A stretch of 64,000 bases of DNA, from assembly GCF_009725205.1 (NCBI RefSeq), contig NZ_WNZY01000016.1, positions 1 to 64,000 of the forward strand, in the 5' to 3' direction. Both the position numbers and the translations under genes were made by a program. Each line of letters begins with the position of its first letter. Within the stretch, counting starts at the first letter, position 1. Below the pieces are notes generated by a model. That model did no database searches. It was given only the letters and a program-made list of their open reading frames with translations, and had not been told where the DNA came from. Shown piece by piece: positions 7,341 through 16,828 of the stretch. The stretch comes from Paenibacillus timonensis (lineage in GTDB: Bacteria; Bacillota; Bacilli; Paenibacillales; Paenibacillaceae).

Positions 7341-7359
7341 CTGAACGAAAGGGATAATC
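7341..7359. repeat. Right arm of the GATTATCCC repeat
   Basis: CTGAACGAAAGGGATAATC is the inverse of the arm at 5791–5809 (15 of 19 positions). The interval between is about 1.5 kb and holds the 15-nt minisatellite and the transposase-like gene. Confidence 0.5.
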
Positions 7360-7384
7360 ATGAAAAGGAGTGTAAAGGACAGGG

Positions 7385-7570
7385 CATGAGACACGAGTCA
7401 CATGGTACGAGACACTAGACATATGGCACGAGACACATGGTACGAGATACTAGACACATGGCACGATATGCAGGGCTCAGGACACGAGTTACGAGACACG
7501 AGTTACGAGACACGAGACACGAGACACGAGACACGAGTTACGAGACACGTGACACAGGACACGGGACACT
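7385..7570. repeat. Satellite built on a 7-nt ACGAGAC/ACGAGTT unit
   Basis: A run of heptamers ACGAGAC and ACGAGTT, cleanest at 7481–7560 and more degenerate to the left. A 117-residue plus-strand frame (7402–7755) crosses it and is rich in Arg-Asp-Thr-His repeats. It lacks a ribosome site and overlaps the next gene's start, so it is not called as a gene. The remainder of the 7281–7744 gap holds only a short hairpin. Confidence 0.8.
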
Positions 7571-7691
7571 GCAACAAGTCACGAATACACAGTGAGAGCA
7601 ATCCTGAGGCCCATTGGCACGGCTGTCGACCCGTCCGTCCAACGCTTCGTCTTCTACCTACCGCTCGAAAGCAAATTGCAACCGGGGGTTT

Positions 7692-7710
7692 ACGCCGGGG
7701 GGCGTTTTTC
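7692..7710 (+). terminator. Short terminator-like hairpin
   Basis: ACGCC, GGGG loop, GGCGT and TTTTT just before the molybdoenzyme gene. Only 5 bp, so it is weak. Confidence 0.45.
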
Positions 7711-7744
7711 CTTACAATAGGCTACAGGATAGGAGGGGTGGAAC

Positions 7745-9814
7745 ATGATCCATGAACCAAACGGGGTGTTTCCCGCGGTGTGCCCGCTGGATTGTCCCGA
7801 TACGTGCAGCTTGCTGCTCCATAAAGAGAACGGAAAAATCGTTAAGGTGACCGGCAACCCCGATCACCCGATAACGCAAGGCGCGATCTGCAACAAGGTT
7901 CGCAATATGGCGGAACGGGTCTACCATCCCGAGCGGGTGCTGTACCCCTTGAAGCGGGTCGGAGCTAAAGGTGAAGGGAAGTTTGAACGCATCACCTGGG
8001 AGGAAGCGGTCCAGGAGATCGCTAAACGCTACAAGGGGCTGATCCTAGAGCACGGACCGGAGTCGATCCTGCCGTACAGTTTTTACGGTAACATGGGGAT
8101 CCTGAGTGTCGACGGCATGGACCGGCGGTTCTTCAACCGTTTAGGCGCTACTCAGCTACAGCAAGGCATATGCAACTCCGCAGGCAACGCGGGGTGGAGA
8201 TATACGATGGGGTTTGGCGGCGGGACGAGCCCGGAAGAGACGGTCAAGGCGAAGTTGATTATCGTGTGGGGCGGCAACCTCGTCAGCACGAACATGCACC
8301 AAATCACCCTGATCGAAAAAGCCCGCAAGCAAGGCGCGCAGCTTGTGGTGATCGACGTGCATCGGAACCGGACGGGACAGCGGGCGGACTGGTTTATTCC
8401 GCTCCATCCCGGCACGGACGGGGCATTGGCGCTTGGGATGATGCATGTGCTGTTCGAGCGTGACCTGGTAGATGACGCGTTCCTGGAACGCTACACGCAT
8501 GGCCATGCCGAGCTGCGCGAGCATGTGAAGCAGTACACGCCGGAGCGTGTGGCGGCGATCACTGGCGTACCGGCGGAGAGCATTGTGAAGCTGGCCGTCC
8601 TGTACGGCGAAACTTCGCCTGCTTACATCCATATCGGCAATGGCCTGCAGCATCACGACAACGGCGGCATGACGGTTCGCACGATCAGCTGTCTGCCGGC
8701 GCTTACCGGGCAATGGCTCGTGCCGGGCGGCGGCGCCTTCAAGTCTAACGGCGCTTACGGCAAGATGAATGCGACTGCGCTAGAACGTCCCGACTTGCGA
8801 CCGAATCCGGGCGCTCGCACGGTGAGCATGAACCAGTTGGGGGATGTGCTGCTGACGTTGGATCCGCCAATCCATGCGTTGTACGTCTATTGCTCTAACC
8901 CGGCGGTGGTGGCTCCGGATACGGGCAAGGTAGAGCAGGGCCTTCTGCGGGAAGATTTGTTCACCGTCGTGCACGATCTGTTTCTGACGGACACGACGAA
9001 ATACGCGGATATCGTGCTGCCGGCGACGTCCTCTTTTGAAAATACGGACTTATACAGCTCTTACTGGCATCATTATATTCAACTCCAGGAGCCGGTCATC
9101 GCGCCCAGGGGGGAAAGCAAAAGCAACGTTGAGACGTTCAAGCTGCTAGCGGAGGCGATGGGCTTCGAAGAAGAGGCATTCCGCGACACAGAAGAAGATA
9201 TGATCCGGCAGGCGCTGGAGTTCCGGCATAATCCGTATCTCGAAGGCGTCAAGTTGGAGAAGTTAAAGGAGCAACGAGCCGTGAAGTTGAACATGGAGCC
9301 GCAGCAAACCTGGCTTGATCATCTGCCGACGTCGTCGCGGAAGATTGAGCTATACTCTGCCACGCTGGAGCGGGCCGGGCTGCCGCCATTGCCGACCTAT
9401 GTACCGCTGGTGGAAGGTTATGACGGCGAGCGCCGTCCCGGCAAGGATACGCCGTATCCACTGATGTTCGTTTCGCCGCCAAACCACAGCTTCCTTAACT
9501 CGACGTTCGGCAATGTAGAGAAGCTGACGGCGCTGGAGAAAAGCCCGCTGCTGCAGATTCACCCCGAAGATGCGGCGGCGCGCGGAATTACGGACGGCGA
9601 TGAAGTCACGGTGTGGAACGACCGTGGCAGCTACGACGTCAAGGCGTCCGTGACCGACAAAATGCTGCCGGGTACGGTCGTCAGCCAAGGGCTATGGTGG
9701 CAGCGGGAGGGCGGTGCGCGCACACGCGCTAATGCCTTAACTCCGGGCCGTTTGGCCGATATGGGCGGCGGGGCGGTATTTTTTTCCACCGTTGTTGATG
9801 TAAAGCGGCGATAG
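7745..9814 (+). CDS. Molybdopterin-dependent oxidoreductase (YyaE/YoaE-like)
   Basis: 689-residue catalytic subunit of the DMSO reductase/formate dehydrogenase superfamily. The N terminus has a [4Fe-4S] motif (C-P-L-D-C-P-D-T-C, then GAICNK), followed by the molybdopterin-binding domains. The C-terminal dinucleotide-binding fold carries the family motifs MFVSPPNHSFLNST and GDEVTVWNDRGS. There is no Tat signal, so it is cytoplasmic. No small iron-sulfur or membrane subunit is adjacent. In Bacillus the closest type is the uncharacterised YyaE/YoaE group, so the substrate is unknown. AGGAGGGG sits 9 nt before the ATG. The Moco genes mobA and moaA and a TorD-type chaperone lie 6–11 kb downstream. 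Confidence 0.88.
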   Translation: MIHEPNGVFPAVCPLDCPDTCSLLLHKENGKIVKVTGNPDHPITQGAICNKVRNMAERVYHPERVLYPLKRVGAKGEGKFERITWEEAVQEIAKRYKGLILEHGPESILPYSFYGNMGILSVDGMDRRFFNRLGATQLQQGICNSAGNAGWRYTMGFGGGTSPEETVKAKLIIVWGGNLVSTNMHQITLIEKARKQGAQLVVIDVHRNRTGQRADWFIPLHPGTDGALALGMMHVLFERDLVDDAFLERYTHGHAELREHVKQYTPERVAAITGVPAESIVKLAVLYGETSPAYIHIGNGLQHHDNGGMTVRTISCLPALTGQWLVPGGGAFKSNGAYGKMNATALERPDLRPNPGARTVSMNQLGDVLLTLDPPIHALYVYCSNPAVVAPDTGKVEQGLLREDLFTVVHDLFLTDTTKYADIVLPATSSFENTDLYSSYWHHYIQLQEPVIAPRGESKSNVETFKLLAEAMGFEEEAFRDTEEDMIRQALEFRHNPYLEGVKLEKLKEQRAVKLNMEPQQTWLDHLPTSSRKIELYSATLERAGLPPLPTYVPLVEGYDGERRPGKDTPYPLMFVSPPNHSFLNSTFGNVEKLTALEKSPLLQIHPEDAAARGITDGDEVTVWNDRGSYDVKASVTDKMLPGTVVSQGLWWQREGGARTRANALTPGRLADMGGGAVFFSTVVDVKRR

Positions 9815-9865
9815 ATGTACTTGCCTGGCCTACACTTTTAGGCGATACTATTGTAATCTGGTAGC

Positions 9866-9893
9866 AGGAGAGCCCTGTCGGCTCTCCTTTTTT
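9866..9893 (+). terminator. Terminator of the molybdoenzyme gene
   Basis: AGGAGAGCC pairs with GGCTCTCCT, followed by TTTTT. Confidence 0.9.
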
Positions 9894-9933
9894 GTACATA
9901 CGCTGATGTCTTGCAGCAAAGGGGGAGAAAACA

Positions 9934-11157
9934 ATGAGATGGCTGCAGTCCTATCCGCGGGAAGTAAAGGTGTTTCTGGTCGCTAGCTTGATTAGCTCGG
10001 CCGGCGGTTCGTTGATGTGGCCTTTGGTCACGATGTTTGTGTTCAAGGTGCTAGGTCGGACCGTGACGGATGCCGGTCTGGTCATTCTGGTTATGTCGGT
10101 TGGCGGGATCGCCGGTCAGTTGCTAGGCGGGGCCCTGTATCACCGACTAGGCGTGAAGCGACTCATCGTGGGTGGACTAGCTATGAACGCCTTGTTCCTG
10201 CTGCTGCTGCCTTACGGGAGCGGTAACTGGCATTTGTTCATGCTGCTGATGCTGCTCGTTGGTTTCTTCAACGCGACATCGATGCCGGCAATCCAGGCGT
10301 TTATTGGCTTTCGTTTCGCGGAGCGACGTGGAGAGCTGTTTAATGTCATCTATGTGGCAAATAATATTGGCGTGGCGTTGGGGACGGCGATCAGCGGGTT
10401 TTTGGCGCAGATTTCGTATGACCTCAGCTTTATTTTGAATGGAGTGACTTCGGCTGCATTTGCGTTGTTTTTCTGGTTTTATTTGAACAAGGTTCAAAAA
10501 AGCCAAGGCGAGCTGCACGTGCAGAAACGCAAGAAATCGGTGGATGGGCAAAGCGTCTGGTCGCTGCTGCGTATCTACCCCGTCTACCTGTTTATGGGCG
10601 TCGGATCGTTCTTTCTCTGGCTCGGGAATTGTATCTGGAATAACGGCGTATCGCCGTTTACGATCTCTCAAGGGATGCCGGAATGGAATTATAGCATTCT
10701 TTGGACTTTGAATGGATTGTTGATTTTTGTGGGGCAACCGTTTATTTTGTGGGTGAAACGCACGTTCGCCGGCTCTCCGCAAGCACAAATGACGGCCAGC
10801 GCGTTATTCTACATGCTCGGTTACGCAACGATATTGGGATTCCATACGTATCCGAGCATGGTGGCTGCGATGGTGCTGACCACCTTCGGGGAGATGCTGA
10901 TCTCGCCGGCCATTCCGTCGTTTATCTCCGATCGGACAGGGAAAGCAGCCCCCTTCTACCTCGGTTTGGTCGGCGGGATGGGTGCGGCGGGCCGGGTTGT
11001 CGGCCCTTATGCGATGGGCTTGCTGTTCGACTGGAACGGATTGGTTCCGGTCGCTTGGTTGGCGGTAGGCATTGCGGTGCTGTCGGTCGTTTCGTTCCTG
11101 GTACATGCCGCCATGAACCGGGATGACCGTCCGGAGCCATCCGGACTGACGACCTGA
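9934..11157 (+). CDS. MFS transporter, multidrug-efflux-like
   Basis: 407-residue permease of the major facilitator superfamily with about twelve hydrophobic spans. The loop 2–3 signature is present (GGALYHRLGVKRLIVGG near residues 68–84), and the Arg/Lys-rich central loop lies near residues 190–205. The overall form resembles MdtH/YttB-like efflux proteins. AAAGGGGGAG precedes the ATG. It is separated from the molybdoenzyme gene by a terminator and is 39 nt before a GNAT acetyltransferase gene, with which it may share a transcript. Substrate unknown. Confidence 0.85.
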   Translation: MRWLQSYPREVKVFLVASLISSAGGSLMWPLVTMFVFKVLGRTVTDAGLVILVMSVGGIAGQLLGGALYHRLGVKRLIVGGLAMNALFLLLLPYGSGNWHLFMLLMLLVGFFNATSMPAIQAFIGFRFAERRGELFNVIYVANNIGVALGTAISGFLAQISYDLSFILNGVTSAAFALFFWFYLNKVQKSQGELHVQKRKKSVDGQSVWSLLRIYPVYLFMGVGSFFLWLGNCIWNNGVSPFTISQGMPEWNYSILWTLNGLLIFVGQPFILWVKRTFAGSPQAQMTASALFYMLGYATILGFHTYPSMVAAMVLTTFGEMLISPAIPSFISDRTGKAAPFYLGLVGGMGAAGRVVGPYAMGLLFDWNGLVPVAWLAVGIAVLSVVSFLVHAAMNRDDRPEPSGLTT

Positions 11158-11196
11158 CAACTAGCTAGAGCTTACGATCTTAAATTTGATGAAGGG

Positions 11197-11697
11197 ATGG
11201 ATACCATGAATCCTCGTGACATCCAGCCGCGTCTCTCCGAAATGCGCGACGCGGCTGCTTTGATGGAAATCGACAACTTGGTTTGGGACCGCCAAAATAC
11301 CCCCGCGGAAAAAATGGAGTGGGAGTCGCGGGAGAAATACCTGCAAAGCTGCCCGCCGGGTAACCAGATCGTGGCCGTTATCGGCGAAGAGATTGGCGGC
11401 TACATCGGCTTCAAGCCGCCGACTCCGCTGCCGAGCAACGCCCATGTACTCGAGCTGAACATCGCCATTCACCCGGCGTACCAGCGGCAGGGCATCGGAC
11501 GCGTGTTGATGGACGCCCTGGTGCAACTGGCGGCAGAACGGGGCGTTCGCAAGCTGTCGTTGCGCGTACTGGCGAGCAACCCCGGCGCCGTCGCCTTCTA
11601 TGAAAGCTGCGGATTCGTGGAGCAGGGACGGTTGGTCGAAGAATTTTGGCTGGATGGCCAATACGTCGACGATATTTTCATGTGGCGAAAGGTTTAG
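11197..11697 (+). CDS. GNAT-family N-acetyltransferase
   Basis: 166-residue acetyl-CoA-dependent transferase. Motif A with the acetyl-CoA loop is seen as IHPAYQRQGIGRVLM (near residues 90–105), followed by motif B ASNPGAVAFYESCGF. The typical preceding beta strand VLELNIAI is also present. The acceptor substrate cannot be inferred. The gene follows the MFS gene closely. The ATG at 11206 (MNPRDIQ) is an alternative start, with GAAGGGATGG ahead of it. Confidence 0.87.
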   Translation: MDTMNPRDIQPRLSEMRDAAALMEIDNLVWDRQNTPAEKMEWESREKYLQSCPPGNQIVAVIGEEIGGYIGFKPPTPLPSNAHVLELNIAIHPAYQRQGIGRVLMDALVQLAAERGVRKLSLRVLASNPGAVAFYESCGFVEQGRLVEEFWLDGQYVDDIFMWRKV

Positions 11698-11794
11698 CGG
11701 ATGAAGTTCTAAGGCATTGAACTATTCGAAAGATATCGGTATATTTAGAAGAAGAAAAATCGGGGAAGAACTCGAATGGAAAGGTTGATTACCC

Positions 11795-13546
11795 GTGGAG
11801 AACAACTTTACCCCTCCCAATTTCATTAAAAACATCATTTCGGAAGATTTAAAATCCGGCAAGGTAAATACCGTCATCACGCGGTTCCCTCCGGAACCGA
11901 ACGGCTATCTACATATCGGTCATGCCAAAGCGATCTGGATCAACTTCGCGCTGGCGGACGAGTTTGGCGGACGCACCAACCTGCGATTCGACGACACCAA
12001 CCCGGTGAAAGAAGACGTAGAGTATGTCAATTCGATCAAGGAAGACGTCAAATGGCTGGGCTTCGATTGGGAAGAACTGCATTTTGCGTCGGATTATTTT
12101 GAGGAGATGTACAAACGCGCGGTGCTGCTGATCAAAAAGGGCAAAGCCTACGTGGATGATCTCAGCGCCGACCAAATCCGCGAGCTGCGCGGGACGCTGA
12201 CCGAGCCGGGTAAAAACAGCCCCTACCGCGACCGCTCTATCGAGGAGAACCTCGACCTGTTCGAACGGATGCGCGCCGGCGAATTCAAGGACGGGGAGAA
12301 GGTGCTGCGCGCCAAAATCGACATGGCCTCGCCGAACATCAATCTGCGAGACCCTGTCATCTACCGCATCGTGCATGCGTCTCATCATAACACCGGCGAT
12401 AAATGGTGCATTTATCCGATGTACACATTTGCCCATCCACTGGAAGACGCCATCGAGGGCGTGACCCACTCCTTGTGCTCCACTGAGTTCGAGGATCAAC
12501 GCCCGTTCTACGACTGGACGATTGCGGAAACCGAAATGCCAAACGTTTCCCATCAATACGAATTCGGACGGCTGAATTTAACGCAGACGGTGACCAGTAA
12601 GCGGAAGCTGAAAAAGCTCGTTGACGAAGGCATCGTTGACGGTTGGGACGACCCTCGCATGCCGACGATTTCCGGGCTGCGCCGCCGCGGGTATACGCCG
12701 GAAGCGATCAAGGCGTTCATTTTTGAAACGGGGATTTCCAAGAACTTCGGTAACATCGATCCGAAAATGCTGGAGCATTTCATTCGCGAGGACTTGAAGA
12801 TGAAAGCTCCACGCACGATGGCCGTGCTGGACCCGCTGAAGGTGGTCATCACCAATTATCCGGAAGGGCAAGTCGAATGGCTTGAGGCGGAAAATAACAG
12901 CGAAAACCCGGACATGGGCAGCCGCCAAATTCCGTTCTCACGTGAAATTTACATCGAGCGTGATGATTTTATGGAAAATCCGCCAAGTAAGTATTTTCGC
13001 TTGTTCCCGGGGAACGAAGTCCGTCTTAAAAATGCCTACTTCGTGAAATGCAATGAGGTGATCAAGGATTCGGACGGCAACGTGGTGGAGATCCACTGCA
13101 CGTATGATCCGGAAACGAAGAGCGGCACCGGCTTTACCGGCCGTAAGGTCAAGGGCACGATCCATTGGGTGGAAGCGACTCAGGCGGTGCCTGCCGAATT
13201 CCGGTTGTACGAGCCGCTGATTCTGGAAGAGGAAGCAGAGGAAACGGCAAACGTGGCGCTGGAAGAAACGGTTGAGGGTCTGGTAGACGATGCCCCTACG
13301 GAAGCAGGGGATGCAGTTGTTGAGACCGCTGAGGAGAAAACGTTCCTCGATCTCATCAATCCGAACTCGCTGACGATTGCTCACGGCTTCGTGGAGCCGA
13401 ACATGAAGGATGCGAAGCCGCAGGATAAATTCCAATTTTTCCGGCATGGGTATTTTAACGTTGATACGAAATACGCTAAGCCCGGACACCCGGTGTTTAA
13501 CTTGATCGTTTCGTTGAAAAGCTCGTTCCAACTGCCGAAAGCGTAA
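11795..13546 (+). CDS. glnS: Glutaminyl-tRNA synthetase
   Basis: Class I aminoacyl-tRNA synthetase that charges tRNA-Gln directly. It has the HIGH signature within [15 protein letters not shown] (near residues 31–45), a KMSKS-type loop TSKRKLKK (near 270), and the GlnRS-specific [11 protein letters not shown] and [12 protein letters not shown] segments. The C-terminal anticodon-binding beta barrel is interrupted by an acidic, Ala/Glu/Val-rich insert (about 475–515) not seen in E. coli GlnRS, and the length is 583 against 554. The start is GTG with AAAGG about 10 nt upstream. Most Firmicutes lack GlnRS and use GatCAB transamidation, so its presence implies past acquisition. Confidence 0.97.
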   Translation: MENNFTPPNFIKNIISEDLKSGKVNTVITRFPPEPNGYLHIGHAKAIWINFALADEFGGRTNLRFDDTNPVKEDVEYVNSIKEDVKWLGFDWEELHFASDYFEEMYKRAVLLIKKGKAYVDDLSADQIRELRGTLTEPGKNSPYRDRSIEENLDLFERMRAGEFKDGEKVLRAKIDMASPNINLRDPVIYRIVHASHHNTGDKWCIYPMYTFAHPLEDAIEGVTHSLCSTEFEDQRPFYDWTIAETEMPNVSHQYEFGRLNLTQTVTSKRKLKKLVDEGIVDGWDDPRMPTISGLRRRGYTPEAIKAFIFETGISKNFGNIDPKMLEHFIREDLKMKAPRTMAVLDPLKVVITNYPEGQVEWLEAENNSENPDMGSRQIPFSREIYIERDDFMENPPSKYFRLFPGNEVRLKNAYFVKCNEVIKDSDGNVVEIHCTYDPETKSGTGFTGRKVKGTIHWVEATQAVPAEFRLYEPLILEEEAEETANVALEETVEGLVDDAPTEAGDAVVETAEEKTFLDLINPNSLTIAHGFVEPNMKDAKPQDKFQFFRHGYFNVDTKYAKPGHPVFNLIVSLKSSFQLPKA

Positions 13547-13600
13547 GTCGGCATTGACAGCCCTAACGGCAGTGCCCGCGTGCGTGCCTGTGTAACCTAA

Positions 13601-13633
13601 AAGGAGCCTTGCAGCTATCTGCAGGCTCCTTTC
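13601..13633. terminator. Bidirectional terminator between glnS and the LacI gene
   Basis: AAGGAGCC and GCAG pair with CTGC and GGCTCCTT around a CTAT loop. T runs occur on both strands, serving the convergent genes. Confidence 0.85.
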
Positions 13634-13639
13634 TTTGAT

Positions 13640-14617
13640 TTATACCGAGCTGCGCTCAATAAACCGGAAGCCAAGCTCTTCGGAGACGGGCTTGCCCCCG
13701 CCGGAGGTGATTTGCGTATGAACGATGGAAAAAGCACGCTCCCCGATCTCCGACAACCGATTATCGATCGTCGTTATCTCGAGCAAGCCGGAGATCGGTT
13801 GGTTATCAAAACCGATGACGGCGAAATCGTCTGGCACTTCCAGCCCGCGCAGGCGTGCGGTGAGGATGAAGCCGGCGGCAACCTGGTCGCCGGTAATGAG
13901 CAGGGCGTCCGGACGCTCCTCCATCGCGAGCAGCCGGTCCACCAAGGCGGCGCCGTCTTCCCAATCGATGCAGCCGTCCAGCACCCAGTCCTCCCGGGCC
14001 TGACCGCCCAAGGCCGTGAGCGTGTCGGTATAGGCCTGCAGGCGGCTGCGGCTGCTAGGGCTGTTGCGGCGGCTGATCGTAAACGCGATGCGGCGCCGCC
14101 CCTGCTCCCACAAATAGCGGATCGCGGTTTGAAAGCTGGCGTAATGATCGATATACACCGAGGAGAGGTTGCGGCCGCTCACACGCTCGCATAACGCGAT
14201 CGGACCGTAGTTGGCATACGTCTCGATCTCGCTGAGCGAAAGCGCCCGTGAACAGATGATCAACCCGTCCATCTGCTTGTTACGCAGCATCTCCAGTACC
14301 TTCCGTTCCTCATTCGGACGGTAGTCGGTCTGGCAAAGCATCAGCTGATAGTTGCATTTCAGGGCTTGTTGGGCCATCCCCTCCATGATCCGGGCAAAGT
14401 AGTAATGGTTGATGTTCGGCAGGATCACGCCGATGGTTTGCGTGATGCCTTTGATCAAATGTACAGCATTCATATTCCGTGAATAGTTAAGCCGGCGAAC
14501 GGCATCCTCGACCGCCGCCCGTTTGTCCGCGCTGACGTAGGGATGTCCGTTCAGAACGCGGGATACGGTGGTAACCGATACACCGGCGGCTTCAGCGATC
14601 TGTTTGATGTTCGGCAA
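13640..14617 (-). CDS. LacI-family transcriptional regulator
   Basis: Repressor with the N-terminal LacI helix-turn-helix (IKQIAEAAGVSVTTVSRVLNG) and a periplasmic-binding-protein-like effector domain. The family hinge is near residues 45–60 and the GFDNQPIS motif is near the C terminus. The TTG at 14617 is chosen as start: AAGGAG lies 9 nt upstream and the product then begins MPNIKQIAEAAG, as usual for the family. The longer frame from 14674 adds 19 unrelated residues. It sits directly downstream of a sugar-transporter-like MFS gene on the same strand, separated by a large hairpin, so it probably controls that transporter. Ligand unknown. Confidence 0.9.
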   Translation of the reverse strand: MPNIKQIAEAAGVSVTTVSRVLNGHPYVSADKRAAVEDAVRRLNYSRNMNAVHLIKGITQTIGVILPNINHYYFARIMEGMAQQALKCNYQLMLCQTDYRPNEERKVLEMLRNKQMDGLIICSRALSLSEIETYANYGPIALCERVSGRNLSSVYIDHYASFQTAIRYLWEQGRRRIAFTISRRNSPSSRSRLQAYTDTLTALGGQAREDWVLDGCIDWEDGAALVDRLLAMEERPDALLITGDQVAAGFILTARLRGLEVPDDFAVIGFDNQPISGLLEITTIDNRLSEIGERAFSIVHTQITSGGGKPVSEELGFRFIERSSV

Positions 14618-14700
14618 GGCAAACCGCTCCTTCCCCGAAAGAGGTGAAAAAATATATCTTGCTATGGAATGCATTTCATATTTTACACTGGAGATGCAGC

Positions 14701-14776
14701 AAAGAAAACAATGCCCTCAACCGGCGTTACCTCGTAAGCGAACGAGGGCGTTACGGTATCAGGCATTGTTTTCTTT
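14701..14776 (-). terminator. Large hairpin between the MFS and LacI genes
   Basis: A perfect 15-bp outer stem (14701–14715 with 14762–14776) encloses an inner stem CCTCGT/ACGAGG (14730–14735 with 14742–14747). T-rich tracts on both strands suit an intrinsic terminator or attenuator. Confidence 0.75.
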
Positions 14777-14806
14777 CGTTTTACGGAGCGGCGAAGCCGT
14801 CCCTCC

Positions 14807-16024
14807 TTAATGGTCATCGCGTCCGCTCTTCGGTGAATATCCGTGATGTCGGACTTGGTACCAGATCGCGGCGAATCCAAGCGCTCCGATCAGCGTTAAT
14901 GCGACGCCAGAGCGGTACATGACGACCGAACCGAAATTCTGAAACAGCCAGCCGCCCCAGAACCCCGCAATCACGCCGGCAAGGCCGCTGGCGGCAAATG
15001 CATACACCGCTTGTCCTGCCGATCGCAGCGGGCGTGGCAGCAAAAGGGTGATCAACTTGGTGCCGACGTAGAAGAATCCGCCAAACGTCACGGAGTGCAG
15101 CAGTTGAATCAACAGGATTTGGATCGGATGCGTCGCCTCGGACATCAGATCCCAGCGGACGGCGAACAGCAAGCTGACGATGGTGATACAAGCGAGCAAA
15201 TAAGACAATTTGCGCTTCAAGAAACGATCCAGCAGGATAAACGCCAACAATTCAAAAACCGTCGATAAGAACACGGCGCCGCCGACCGCAAGCTTCGACC
15301 CGCCGAGATCCGTCATGAATAGCGGCATGAAAATACTGTTCATCGCGTTCGGAATCGCCACCAGCATGCTGAACACGACAAAAGCGAGCAGGTACTTGTT
15401 CTGCAGCGCCCGCCGAATTTCTTGGCCACTAAGCCAAGGTGTCTGAGACGTTTGCCGAATGGAGGGAAGCAGCAGCGTAGCGCCGATCGCCAGCATCAAG
15501 GTGACACTAAACAGCAGGGAGATCCCGTGATGGCCAATAGAGTCGATGATCGGTCCGGCGGCCAGCGCGATAAAGGTCCACCCGAGCGAGCCCCAAATGC
15601 GATAGATTCCGAATTGGTTTTCGGTCCCCGCGGTATATCCGAGGATCAGGGTATTGCTTTGAGAGAGCAGCGGGCTTAGGAAGAAATATAATAGAATCAT
15701 CGTTAAATACAGCATCGTAAAGGTGTTGACCTTAAACATCAGGTGGCCCATGATGAGCAAGCCCAGCATCATGGTCAACAGAACAGCGCGAGGATTCTGC
15801 CTCTGATCGCCCAGATACCTCCAGAACGGGTGAGCCAGCAGCGAGATTAACGGTCCGATTGCCATGAGGCTTCCGATTTCGAGCTTGTCCATGCCGATGT
15901 CCTGCAAATATAATTGAAAAAAGGCAGCAAAAATGACCATGGTTCCGTAAATGAAAAAGTTAAGCAGCCCTAGCGGCAACAACGAAAAGGACGAATGTCG
16001 TCTTTTGTCCTGCAAACGCGCCAT
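14807..16024 (-). CDS. MFS transporter (MFS_1-like / sugar or phenylpropionate permease type)
   Basis: 405-residue permease with about twelve membrane spans. The N-terminal half resembles the MFS_1-like group that includes HcaT and oligosaccharide:H+ symporters (LPLGLLNFFIYGTMVIFAAFF, FWRYLGDQRQNPRAVLL). It is followed on the same strand by a LacI-family regulator, a common pairing for sugar uptake. A weak GGAATGG precedes the ATG. The substrate is not deducible; carbohydrate uptake is inferred only from the LacI neighbour. Confidence 0.82.
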   Translation of the reverse strand: MARLQDKRRHSSFSLLPLGLLNFFIYGTMVIFAAFFQLYLQDIGMDKLEIGSLMAIGPLISLLAHPFWRYLGDQRQNPRAVLLTMMLGLLIMGHLMFKVNTFTMLYLTMILLYFFLSPLLSQSNTLILGYTAGTENQFGIYRIWGSLGWTFIALAAGPIIDSIGHHGISLLFSVTLMLAIGATLLLPSIRQTSQTPWLSGQEIRRALQNKYLLAFVVFSMLVAIPNAMNSIFMPLFMTDLGGSKLAVGGAVFLSTVFELLAFILLDRFLKRKLSYLLACITIVSLLFAVRWDLMSEATHPIQILLIQLLHSVTFGGFFYVGTKLITLLLPRPLRSAGQAVYAFAASGLAGVIAGFWGGWLFQNFGSVVMYRSGVALTLIGALGFAAIWYQVRHHGYSPKSGRDDH

Positions 16025-16156
16025 TCCTTTCTGTCCGGGTCCAAGTGGTCACAACAGGAAGCTTGTGACTATGCTCCCAATGTAACACACAGGTGAAAGG
16101 GGATACAAACCAAGTTTTTTTGGATTTACCATAATTTATGCATCGGGGGAAAATGG

Positions 16157-16828
16157 ATGAACACGACTGCGATCATTTTAGCCGGAGGACGATCAAGCCG
16201 CATGGGCAGCGATAAGGCGCTTCTTGAACTTGGCGGGTTGACGGTGCTGGAACGTCTGATCCGAGAGCTGGAGCCGGTAGCTTCGCGAATCGTGATTGCG
16301 GCAGGCAACGAGGCGGCCTATGGTCGGTTCGGCAAAGAAGTCGTGACCGACGATTATCCGGGGGCCGGGCCACTGGCCGGGCTGCATGCGGGGCTGGAGA
16401 GCTCAGCCTCACTCTGGAACCTCGCGGTGGCTTGTGATACGCCGTTTGCGAACCGCGGCTTGTTCCGCGCCTTGCTGGAACGCGCGGAGGCGGCGGAGGC
16501 CCTGGCTAATGGCCGGGCAGGTTCATCGGAGGCTGCCTCGGCAAGCCTTGCTGTGACGGAGGCGATCCTCGCCCGCACGGAGGGGCGGGCGCATCCGCTG
16601 CTGGCGGCCTACCGGCGTAGCGTGCTTCCGGGTCTGGAAGCACAGCTTCGCGCAGGCCGCCTCAAAATGACGGCTTGGACGGAAACGCTGCACACCGAAT
16701 ACATCGAAGGGGAGGCCCTCGCGTCAGCGACGGGCCTCCCCCTGGAGTGGTGCGCGTTTAATATGAACAAGCCGGAAGATTACGAGCAGGCCCGTATCCG
16801 GCTGGAAACGGGCCTGCTGCCGGACTAA
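16157..16828 (+). CDS. mobA: Molybdenum cofactor guanylyltransferase
   Basis: Transfers GMP from GTP to molybdopterin, forming the MGD cofactor used by DMSO-reductase-type enzymes. The nucleotide-binding signature [20 protein letters not shown] is at residues 8–27, followed by [18 protein letters not shown] and ACDTPF, both MobA hallmarks. Length 223 is slightly long owing to an Ala-rich stretch near residues 115–135. GGGGGAAA precedes the ATG. Its stop codon overlaps the stop of convergent moaA. Confidence 0.93.
   Translation: MNTTAIILAGGRSSRMGSDKALLELGGLTVLERLIRELEPVASRIVIAAGNEAAYGRFGKEVVTDDYPGAGPLAGLHAGLESSASLWNLAVACDTPFANRGLFRALLERAEAAEALANGRAGSSEAASASLAVTEAILARTEGRAHPLLAAYRRSVLPGLEAQLRAGRLKMTAWTETLHTEYIEGEALASATGLPLEWCAFNMNKPEDYEQARIRLETGLLPD

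Noticed and set aside
7402..7755. 117-residue Arg/Thr/His repeat ORF
   Set aside because: Satellite-derived, lacks a ribosome site and overlaps the start of the molybdoenzyme gene.
11698..11794. T-box leader before glnS
   Set aside because: No AGGGTGG-type T-box sequence or terminator/antiterminator pair. The glyA leader was checked with the same result.
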